Source: JBCDBH01 sp039184055
GTDB taxonomy: Bacteria > Acidobacteriota > Thermoanaerobaculia > Multivoradales > J023
Assembly: GCA_039184055.1 (NCBI GenBank)
Contig: JBCDBH010000111.1
Coordinates: 1 to 15,812, forward strand
Direction of reading: 5' to 3'
DNA: 15,812 nt
The notes under the pieces were generated by a model that had not been told where the DNA came from, did not search any database, and worked only from the letters and a program-made list of their open reading frames with translations. The position numbers were made by a program, and so were the translations under genes. Of the stretch, positions 1-6,277 are shown one piece after another. The first letter of the stretch is position 1. Every line of letters begins with the position of its first letter.

Positions 1-20
1 AGCCGGCGGGCTGGTGAGAA

Positions 21-335
21 ATGCGGGCCAGCGAGACGTTCAGGAGTTGGCTCTTCGAGACCTATCTGCCACGGCATGTCGACGACGTGGCACCGTTCAT
101 CCACCTGCTCGACTTCGAGGAGATCGCGACGATGATCGAAGGCTACCGACCGTATTGGAAAGAGTCGGTCAAAATGGAGAGCCAGCAAGAGCTGATCAGC
201 GAGCAATTGACGCACAAATTCGGTGCGCTCGATCGAGCGACGCTCGACCGGCTCACCACCGCTTCGCTCGACGATCTCTCGATTTGGGCACGACGCTTGC
301 TCGATGCTCGAACGATCGACGAGGTTTTTGGCTAA
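21..335 (+). pseudogene. DUF4351-like C-terminal piece of an Rpn/PD-(D/E)XK family protein (probable remnant)
   Basis: This 104-residue frame resembles the C-terminal third of Rpn-type PD-(D/E)XK transposase/nuclease proteins. Residues about 5-20 (FRSWLFETYLP) look like the segment after the nuclease core. Residues about 64-104 look like DUF4351: LTHKFG, then ALDRATLDRL, then SIWARRLLDARTIDEVFG. The nuclease core with its D/E-x-K residues is absent. A TGA at 15-17 lies in frame six bases before the ATG, and no good Shine-Dalgarno sequence precedes it, so the frame is probably the tail of a gene broken by a nonsense or frameshift change upstream of the window. It is somewhat richer in A/T than its neighbours, which fits an accessory gene. 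It ends 12 bp from the converging rhomboid gene. A genuine short DUF4351 protein is the alternative. The family assignment is from memory of the pattern, not a search. Confidence 0.5.
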
Positions 336-347
336 CCCGCGCCTTCT

Positions 348-3089
348 TTACTTCCCAGACCGACGCCCAAAGGTCTGCGTCTCGTACTGCGCGATCGACG
401 GGAAGTTGCGAAACGGCTGGCCCGTGACGCCAGCGGCGTCGGGTAGCGGTTGGCCTTTGCTGCCACGCAAAACGTAGGTGATGAAGAAACGGATCGGATC
501 GGGCTGTTCGCCGACGATGGTCTGCGCCTGGAATTGATCGCTACGCATGCGGACGGTGCGCAGACGCTGTGGGTTCCGTGGTGGATCCATCACCAAATCG
601 ATGACGACGACGCCGTTGATCTCGGCGGCGGCGACGGCGTTGATTTTGGCGAGCGGCAAAGCACGCGCGCCCTGACCGGGAACCTGGAAGCGGATCTTTT
701 CGGCGGTGAGCTGTTGCGGCACGGCATCGTAGACGACCAGCTTCGGTCCAGGCGTCGCGGCGGCCACGACGGGCCGGGTCTGGAACGAGGCACGGTCGTT
801 CATGGCCGCGGGTTGAGCGGGTACCGCTGGCGGTGCGGCCGCTGGGGGCGCTACAGCTCGCGGCGCGGAGGGCTGAGGCGGCGTGAGTGAAGCCGCCCGA
901 GGCGCTGGTTGGGGCGGGGCCGCCGGTGGTGTCGGGTCGAGAAAGGACTGCGCAGCCGGCGCCGCGGGCCGAGGCGGCGGCACGGGCTTGGCCGGCGGCG
1001 CGTCGAGCGCCGGCAGGTCACCGAGCGGTGGTAACTCGTCGACGACGAAAGAAGGTGGGGCCGCTGGCGGCGCGGACTGCACAGGCGGGGCCGCCGGCGG
1101 CGCGGCAGGCATAGGCGGGGCCGCCGGCGGCTGGGGCGCCCTCGGCGGGGCCGTATGCGGCACGGCTGGCGGCGGCGATCCGCCCAAAGCACCGTCGATC
1201 GATCCGAGCTGGTCGCCGTTCGGCGGCAGAGGCGGTGGCACGAAGCCCGGCGCGGGCTGGGCCCTCTCGTTGCCCAACGGCTTGAGCGCGATGATGTCTG
1301 GATCGTGCGTCACGCCCTGTATGGGCGTGGCAACGGCTGGCGGTACGGCTCCCGCGCTCACGCCGCCAGCGGGCGGTGGCACGGCGCCCGCGCTGATCGG
1401 CGCTTGACCGGCGAATCCCATGGCTTGCGACGCCATGCCGGGCGGCTGGGCGCCAGTGATCGGCGGCAGCGCGGCACCCGCGTCACCGGGAATGGGCGCG
1501 AGCGGGATCACGTCGGGTTCGGGCTGCGCCGGCTGAGGGTCACTGACCGGAGCCAGGGGAATGATCTCGTCTCCAGCGCCGAACTCACGATGCTCGACCG
1601 GCGCGGCGTTGGGGTTGTGAAACGCGTTGCGCGCGTTGATCCGGATCAGGGAATCCTCGAGATCGGCATGGACGTCGGGTGGAATCTCGCGCTCGAGCGC
1701 CTGTTGGATGAGCGGCGCAGCGTTGGGTGGCTGAGCGATGGCGGCGGCACGCGCCAGGTGGATCCGGGGGCCGATCGGCAACTCGTCGGGGATCTCGTAT
1801 TCGATCCCGGAGAGCAGCTCGGTAGCCAGCTCGTAGTCTTCTTCGTAGGCGGTGGCTTCGGCCAGCCGGGTTTTGGTCTCGAAATCGAGCTGGTTCTGGA
1901 TGTCCGGGAAGGCATGTCGCAAGTCGCGGAAATAGCCCGCCGCGACATGCGCGTCGCCCCGGCGCGCTTCGTGCGCCATGGCGCGCATGAAAGGTTTGAC
2001 CGCCTTGTCGAGCGTGTTTCTCTGTCCACCCAGATCCCACAACATGACGGCGAGATCGATGTTGTTCGGTTCTTTGGCCAACGCACCCACCACCAGGTTC
2101 CAGGCCTCGTCGAGCTTGCCCTGGTCACGTAGCGCATGGGCCTCGTCGATGGTCGGGTTTTCGAGCGACGGCCCGAGCGTCTTCTCGACCTGTTTGGCGA
2201 GAAAGGACTTCTCGAATCCCGAGACGCTGATCAACACCGCGACATTGAGCCCGACCACGAAGCCCGCCACGTGCACCAAGAACGCCACGCCGCTATCGAC
2301 ACCGAAAGCGCTGGCGATCAAGGTGTTGAACACCTCACCCGCGAACCACATACCGAGCACGACCCATGCCGGGGCCTCGAACACACCGGTGAAAATCCGC
2401 AGGATGATCCAAAAGAAGTAAAAGATCTTCATTTTGGTCTTCCAATAGCGCACCGCAAACGCCCCCATCACCCCGGCGATCGCGCCGGACGCACCGATCA
2501 GGGGCGACATGGATTGGGGATGAGCGGCGATCCAGATCACGCTACCGACGACACCGGCGAGGATGTAGAAGCCGGCGAAGAACGGCCGGCCCCAAATATC
2601 TTCGAGCGGCGGCCCGACCAACCAAAGAAAGAACATGTTGAAGAGCAGATGCGACCAGTCGGCATGGGTGAACATCGAGGTGAGAAGCGTGAGCGGCTGA
2701 AAATCCCCCGGCACCACGCCTCGTGACCACGCCGGATGATCGTTCTGCTTGTCGAGCCACGCCTGCACCAGTTCTTCCAAGCGCTGCTGCTCGCGCCGTT
2801 GCTCGGTGCGGCTCGGTCCGAGCTCGTCCATCGCCGCGTCGAATTGCTCGGCGGAGCCGATGCCCCACATCGCGGGTGGCGCGACGTCGAGTTGTTCGGG
2901 CGGGTCGAGATAGGGGCGCTCGTTGTAATAGCGGATCGCCTCGTAGTAGGCCTCCTGGGCGTCTTCCGCGAGATCGCGTACCTGAAACGTGTCGACGACG
3001 TGCAGCGCGACACAGATCACGATGATGGTGATCGTGACCCAAGGTAGGCGACGAACCCCATCCTCGTCGTGACCGATCGGGATCAACAT
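348..3089 (-). CDS. Rhomboid family intramembrane serine protease with TPR-like, proline-rich and C-terminal domains
   Basis: Rhomboids cleave transmembrane substrates inside the bilayer with a Ser-His dyad. Here the GASG motif (residues 199-202) places the nucleophile at Ser201, and the partner is His273 in LVHVAGF. HADWSHLLFNM (142-152) gives the conserved His147 and Asn151. TM1 is about residues 15-34. An unusually long charged loop (35-140) follows, then five or six more spans to about 290. Residues 310-490 are helical and TPR-like. Residues 505-765 are a Pro/Ala-rich, probably disordered linker. Residues 780-905 form a more ordered domain of unknown family. At 913 residues it is several times the size of a minimal rhomboid. 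The start is supported by GGGGAG (3096-3101 on this strand) six bases before the ATG. It is divergent from the TPR/membrane gene at 3276. Substrate is unknown. The catalytic assignment is strong; the roles of the added domains are inference. Confidence 0.92.
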   Translation of the reverse strand: MLIPIGHDEDGVRRLPWVTITIIVICVALHVVDTFQVRDLAEDAQEAYYEAIRYYNERPYLDPPEQLDVAPPAMWGIGSAEQFDAAMDELGPSRTEQRREQQRLEELVQAWLDKQNDHPAWSRGVVPGDFQPLTLLTSMFTHADWSHLLFNMFFLWLVGPPLEDIWGRPFFAGFYILAGVVGSVIWIAAHPQSMSPLIGASGAIAGVMGAFAVRYWKTKMKIFYFFWIILRIFTGVFEAPAWVVLGMWFAGEVFNTLIASAFGVDSGVAFLVHVAGFVVGLNVAVLISVSGFEKSFLAKQVEKTLGPSLENPTIDEAHALRDQGKLDEAWNLVVGALAKEPNNIDLAVMLWDLGGQRNTLDKAVKPFMRAMAHEARRGDAHVAAGYFRDLRHAFPDIQNQLDFETKTRLAEATAYEEDYELATELLSGIEYEIPDELPIGPRIHLARAAAIAQPPNAAPLIQQALEREIPPDVHADLEDSLIRINARNAFHNPNAAPVEHREFGAGDEIIPLAPVSDPQPAQPEPDVIPLAPIPGDAGAALPPITGAQPPGMASQAMGFAGQAPISAGAVPPPAGGVSAGAVPPAVATPIQGVTHDPDIIALKPLGNERAQPAPGFVPPPLPPNGDQLGSIDGALGGSPPPAVPHTAPPRAPQPPAAPPMPAAPPAAPPVQSAPPAAPPSFVVDELPPLGDLPALDAPPAKPVPPPRPAAPAAQSFLDPTPPAAPPQPAPRAASLTPPQPSAPRAVAPPAAAPPAVPAQPAAMNDRASFQTRPVVAAATPGPKLVVYDAVPQQLTAEKIRFQVPGQGARALPLAKINAVAAAEINGVVVIDLVMDPPRNPQRLRTVRMRSDQFQAQTIVGEQPDPIRFFITYVLRGSKGQPLPDAAGVTGQPFRNFPSIAQYETQTFGRRSGK
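1083..1131. repeat. GC-rich direct repeat in the rhomboid linker
   Basis: A 19-base GC-rich sequence (AGGCGGGGCCGCCGGCGGC) occurs at 1083-1101 and again at 1113-1131, with a 30-bp period. Partial copies lie on either side. On the coding (-) strand it encodes Pro/Ala blocks of the PAAPPAAPP type in the rhomboid linker. It is probably codon-level expansion of a low-complexity linker rather than a mobile element. Confidence 0.6.
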
Positions 3090-3275
3090 GGCTTTCTCCC
3101 CTGAAGCCTGGCGCGTGAAGTTCTCTGCAGCACCCCTATTAACTGCTTGCTTCGCGCACCGATTCTTCGGTGTTTCTTTACAAAAGTATCACGCGCTCGA
3201 ACGCCGATTCGGACGGTCCACCCCGCCAGACAATCGGTTGACACGTCTCAGGGGGTGACGTAGCGTGCCCACACC
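3090..3275. promoter_or_regulatory. Divergent intergenic region between rhomboid and TPR/membrane genes
   Basis: This 186-bp gap must hold promoters for both divergent genes. Its middle (about 3125-3195) is clearly richer in A/T than the flanking genes. It contains a 6-bp hairpin, CACCGA(3157-3162)/TCGGTG(3167-3172) with a 4-base loop, followed on the + strand by TTTCTTT. That looks like a terminator although no + gene precedes it. I could not settle a convincing -35/-10 pair for the rhomboid gene. Confidence 0.5.
3238..3266 (+). promoter_or_regulatory. Possible sigma70 promoter for the TPR/membrane gene
   Basis: TTGACA at 3238-3243 is a perfect -35 match. With a 17-base spacer it faces TAGCGT at 3261-3266, a poor -10 (three of six bases match). 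Transcription would begin at about 3273-3276, on or just before the ATG, giving a nearly leaderless message. That agrees with the absence of a Shine-Dalgarno sequence next to the start. Confidence 0.4.
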
Positions 3276-5318
3276 ATGTCGGACGCCCTCTTCCGCAGGA
3301 TCGAGCTCACACTCGAAGAAGGTCGTCTCGGCGATGCCCGGGCGTTGCTGAGCCAAGCGCCGGCTGGACCGGAGCGGGATCGTTGGGCGAAGCGGTACAA
3401 CGAGCTCGTGGCGATCGCGACCGAAGCCAACGACGAACGTCTCGCCAACGAGGTCGAGGCGGTGCTGGTCGGTGATCAGCCCTCGAGTTCTATCGGCGCG
3501 GAGCCACGGACTCTCGTTACACACGCGCAACGAGCGCTGCATCGCGCCGACTACGAGCGCGCGCTCGAGTACTTTCGCCGCGCCGTCGAGCTGGCCCCCC
3601 ACGACACCTCGATCCGTCAGCAATTCGACCAGACCGAAAAGGCCGCGCGCCGGCATCGCGCGGCCGTGGCGCGCAATCAGGCGGCCACCGAAGCGGCCGG
3701 ACGGATCGCCGCGGCGATCGACGCCGAACGGCTCGACGAAGCCCGTGAGCTGTTGCGTCGGGCCGGGGAGGCGCACGGCAAACACAGCGCCTTGACCGCG
3801 CAACAAGAGCGGCTGGCGTCACGGCTCCGCGACGCCGACCGGCATCGCGCCGAGGATCGCGTGAGCCAGGCCCGCCAGCTGCTCGATGACGGCCAGGTCG
3901 ACACGGCACTGCAAACGCTCGACGAAGCCCGCCGGCTCGACCCACAGCATCCCGCGCTCGACGAGCTCGGGCAACGCGCTCGTCAGCTCCGCGCCGAGGA
4001 GGAGAGTCGACGCGCCCGCGCCGATCTGATCGACGAAACCGTCGTGGCGATCGAACGCATGATCGAAGCCGGCGCGTCGCGTCAGGCGGCGACCCGGCTC
4101 CAGGGCGCGATCGCCAAGATCGGTCGCGAACCGCGACTGCTCGAGCTCGCCAGCCGGATCGACGCCGCCACCGTCGACCGTCAAGCCAAGGCTCGTCTCG
4201 AATGGGCGGAGCGCCGCGCCAACGAAGCGGCGGCCCTGGCCCGCGCCGCCGACGGCGCCATGCTGCGCGCCGAATATGCCGACGCGGTTACCAAGCTCGA
4301 GCAGGCGCGCGAGCTCGATCCGCAGGTCGCGATCTACGGCAGCAAGCTCGAAGCGGCGCAGCAGGCGCTCGCCAAACAAGAGACCGAGCAGCGCCGGATC
4401 GCGGCACGCAACCAGCACATCGCGCTCATCCGCGCTCGGCTGGAAGCCTTGCGATTGGTGGAAGCCGAAGCGCTGATCGCCCGGGCCGAAACGGACTTCG
4501 GTGAGCACGCCGACTTCGCCGCCCTACGCGCCCGTCTCGAGCGGCTACGCGACACCGGCGACGGCGAAATCGCCACCCGGCCGACCAACCCCGAATCGGC
4601 GCTCGAGCGTCAACGCGCGTCGGCGAGCGCCTATTCGTGGCAGCAACGGCTGCTCTTTCCCATCCGTGGCGGCGCCTTGGCGCTTTTTCTCGGCCTGGCC
4701 GGTGGCGCGATCGGGCTCGACCTGCTCGGCTCGGTCGACGCCCTCGATGGCGTGTTGTGGATCGCGCGACTGCTTCTCCCCGTGATCGCGCTTCTCATCC
4801 TGGTGCCGGCGATCGTCCGCGAAACCGCGAGCGGTGAGAATGTCTTCACCGTCGACCCGAAGCGTCTCGCCCCCGACGCCGCCCTCATGATCTCGATCGT
4901 CGTGCTCACCGGCTGGCCGCTCGTGGTGTGGCTGAGCGGTGCGTCCTGGCACGGCGCCTTCACCCCTGACGCCGGCTTTGCGGGATGGTTGTTGACCTCG
5001 GCCTTGGTGATCGCGACCTTGATCGCCGTGGCGACCCTGCTCGCCGCGACCACCTTCGGGATCCGTCAGCTGCCTCGGCTCGGTCGCCATGTCGGCTTGC
5101 TATCGAGCGCCCAGCCCGATCTCGCAACGGCGGTTCACATCGGTTTCATCTTGGTCTTGGCGATCATCGCGGTGCGTGTGTGGCTGGTGCCGATCACACC
5201 GTTTCTCGGCTACCCGGTGGCCGCCGTGCTCGAGGCCTACACGCTTTTGGTGACGGCGCATCTGATCGGTCTCGCGGTGCGTCATCACCGGATCGAGCTC
5301 GGCGCGCTGTATCGTTGA
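3276..5318 (+). CDS. TPR/coiled-coil protein with six C-terminal membrane spans
   Basis: The first 430 residues are a highly charged, helical, TPR-like array. Units such as HRADYERALEYFRRAVELAP (89-108), DGQVDTALQTLDEARRLDP (205-223) and RAEYADAVTKLEQARELDP (331-349) are clear, with Arg/Glu-rich coiled-coil stretches between them. A short polar linker (430-458) leads to six hydrophobic spans at about 463-485, 492-514, 533-553, 568-592, 618-638 and 645-666. No enzymatic motif is visible. The soluble array has no signal peptide and probably faces the cytoplasm as a scaffold anchored to the membrane. The ATG is constrained because an in-frame TAG lies at 3261-3263. No Shine-Dalgarno sequence is close by. 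It is divergent from the rhomboid, which also carries TPR-like repeats; a functional link is only an inference. Family not recognised. Confidence 0.85.
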   Translation: MSDALFRRIELTLEEGRLGDARALLSQAPAGPERDRWAKRYNELVAIATEANDERLANEVEAVLVGDQPSSSIGAEPRTLVTHAQRALHRADYERALEYFRRAVELAPHDTSIRQQFDQTEKAARRHRAAVARNQAATEAAGRIAAAIDAERLDEARELLRRAGEAHGKHSALTAQQERLASRLRDADRHRAEDRVSQARQLLDDGQVDTALQTLDEARRLDPQHPALDELGQRARQLRAEEESRRARADLIDETVVAIERMIEAGASRQAATRLQGAIAKIGREPRLLELASRIDAATVDRQAKARLEWAERRANEAAALARAADGAMLRAEYADAVTKLEQARELDPQVAIYGSKLEAAQQALAKQETEQRRIAARNQHIALIRARLEALRLVEAEALIARAETDFGEHADFAALRARLERLRDTGDGEIATRPTNPESALERQRASASAYSWQQRLLFPIRGGALALFLGLAGGAIGLDLLGSVDALDGVLWIARLLLPVIALLILVPAIVRETASGENVFTVDPKRLAPDAALMISIVVLTGWPLVVWLSGASWHGAFTPDAGFAGWLLTSALVIATLIAVATLLAATTFGIRQLPRLGRHVGLLSSAQPDLATAVHIGFILVLAIIAVRVWLVPITPFLGYPVAAVLEAYTLLVTAHLIGLAVRHHRIELGALYR

Positions 5319-5334
5319 AATCCAGTGTAAATCG

Positions 5335-5353
5335 CTAAAACGACGATCGTCGT
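5335..5353 (-). terminator. Weak hairpin-T terminator after the 208-residue gene
   Basis: Read on the - strand just after its TGA, ACGAC-GATC-GTCGT is a short self-complementary stem followed by TTTTA. The palindrome spans 5340-5353, overlapping the end of the stop codon by one base. It lies in the 34-bp gap between two convergent genes. The stem is only five pairs with a four-base loop, so termination strength is doubtful. Confidence 0.35.
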
Positions 5354-5979
5354 CAGCCGTCGGCGGGATCGTCTTCCTCGGCCCCGTCTTCTCCGTCCAC
5401 TTCCTCGTCTTCTTCGGGCGGGGGCTCGAAATAGCGTTCGAGCACGGTGACCGCCCCATCGATACGCGCCGTGGCGTCGTCGTAGGTCTCGGCGCTCGGG
5501 ATCGAGGCGAGCAGCGCGAGACTGCGTTCGAGCGCGTCACAGGTCGGGCGGAAGTCGAATTGCTCTTGGCATTGATCGAGCGGTGGCAAGGAATCGACGA
5601 GCTGACGCACGCGGTTCTTCCACACCCCTCCCCAGCTGCGCCATCGATTGGCGATCACCTGGGCACGCACCTCGTCTGCGGTACCGAGCTCGGTGAATTC
5701 GGGAAGCTCGTCACGACCGGCGAGCGCGAGATCGAGGGTGCGCTCGGGCAGACCTTCGAGTCGTAGCGCGATCTCGTCACGGGTCAAGGGCGGTGGCGGC
5801 GCGGGCTCGGTGTCGGCCGGCGTGGTGGGCGCCACGGCGAGCGGCGCGGGCGCGACGTCTTCGATTTCCGGTTCGGGAGCCGCCAGCCAGTCGCTGAGCG
5901 GAACGCGGGCGAAGTAAAGCAAGACGCCACCGGCGACGATCAGGACGATCGACGGCGACCAGGCTCGAATCAGACGCAT
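5353..5979 (-). CDS. Hypothetical single-pass membrane protein with acidic C-terminal tail
   Basis: A 208-residue protein of no family I recognise. Residues 9-25 form one N-terminal transmembrane segment preceded by Arg2 and Arg5, so the rest is probably periplasmic (signal-anchor topology by the positive-inside rule). Residues 35-66 are a Pro/Ala/Glu-rich linker. Residues 67-185 look folded and helical, with Trp113, Trp116 and Trp120 and two cysteines (137, 147) that could form a disulfide. Residues 186-208 are an acidic tail (EEDEEVDGED and onward). On its strand GAGAAGG lies two bases before the ATG, which is close for a Shine-Dalgarno sequence. It converges on the TPR/membrane gene and is divergent from fumarase. 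Confidence 0.75.
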   Translation of the reverse strand: MRLIRAWSPSIVLIVAGGVLLYFARVPLSDWLAAPEPEIEDVAPAPLAVAPTTPADTEPAPPPPLTRDEIALRLEGLPERTLDLALAGRDELPEFTELGTADEVRAQVIANRWRSWGGVWKNRVRQLVDSLPPLDQCQEQFDFRPTCDALERSLALLASIPSAETYDDATARIDGAVTVLERYFEPPPEEDEEVDGEDGAEEDDPADG

Positions 5980-6047
5980 CGCCTTCTCGGGATCATGACG
6001 AAAAGCAAGCTACCACACGTCGTAGTACGATCAGCGTTCAGAGCACA

Positions 6048-6231
6048 GTCCCTGCGCTGCTTCGAAAGCATCTGGGATGTACAAACCGAATCTGAGGTCC
6101 CTGCGCTGCTTCGCGTTGTGGGACGTAACGAATGACAGTCCCTACGCTTCTTTACGAGGCGTTACGGGACTTACGGGCAAATCCGGTCCCTACGCTCCTA
6201 ACGGAGCGTTACGGGACTTACGCAAATCGCC
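6048..6231. repeat. Four tandem degenerate palindromic units, consensus GTCCCTRCGCT...ACGGGAC
   Basis: Units start at GTCCCT: 6048, 6097, 6138 and 6186 (periods 49, 41 and 48). Units 1 and 2 share GTCCCTGCGCTGCTTCG. Units 3 and 4 share GTCCCTACGCT and then GCGTTACGGGACTTACG. Each of the last two can fold, for example in unit 4 GTCCC with GGGAC and ACGCTCC with GGAGCGT around a TAAC loop. Units also share a CAAAYC-like tail (acaaacc, gcaaatcc, gcaaatcg). They are not CRISPR repeats: there are no unique spacers of constant length and the copies diverge. They could be a dispersed REP/MITE-like palindromic family. Confidence 0.75.
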
Positions 6232-6262
6232 AGAAGCGATTTGCGTAATCGGCGATTTGCGT
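6218..6262 (+). promoter_or_regulatory. Alternative-hairpin leader just upstream of the fumarase Shine-Dalgarno
   Basis: The arm TTACGCAAATCGC (6218-6230) pairs perfectly over 13 bp with GCGATTTGCGTAA (6236-6248) around a five-base loop. The same arm (6220-6231) is also a perfect 12-bp complement of GGCGATTTGCGT (6251-6262). The two hairpins are mutually exclusive. The distal one ends four bases before AGGAG (6266-6270). The layout is seen directly in the sequence. A regulatory role (attenuation or occlusion of the ribosome site) is inference. It may instead be a by-product of the repeat family. Confidence 0.55.
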
Positions 6263-6277
6263 TACAGGAGCCCTTTG

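Larger units (their letters stand above)
5980..6277. other. 298-bp repeat-filled divergent region upstream of fumarase
   Basis: No convincing gene lies here. The fumarase frame is open through 6077 because the repeats happen to lack stops, but the peptide there resembles no fumarase N-terminus. The region from 6048 onward is taken up by four degenerate palindromic units and then three complementary arms ending four bases before the fumarase Shine-Dalgarno. The promoter for fumarase was not identified. It could lie in 5990-6047 or inside the repeats. Confidence 0.7.

Noticed and set aside
883..1407. Glycine-rich 174-residue + strand frame opposite the rhomboid
   Set aside because: It is the complement of the Pro/Ala-coding linker, so the Gly-rich look is a mirror effect with no ribosome site.
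3157..3178. Hairpin plus TTTCTTT as a true + strand terminator
   Set aside because: No + strand gene lies upstream within 2.8 kb and the stem is only six pairs. Kept only as a note in the intergenic region.
6048..6262. Possible CRISPR array
   Set aside because: Units vary in length and sequence, fold on themselves, and have no unique spacers or nearby cas genes.
6077..6277. 67-residue N-terminal extension of fumarase in the same open frame
   Set aside because: It is encoded entirely by the palindromic repeats, resembles no fumarase or targeting peptide, and the ATG at 6278 has a well-placed AGGAG.
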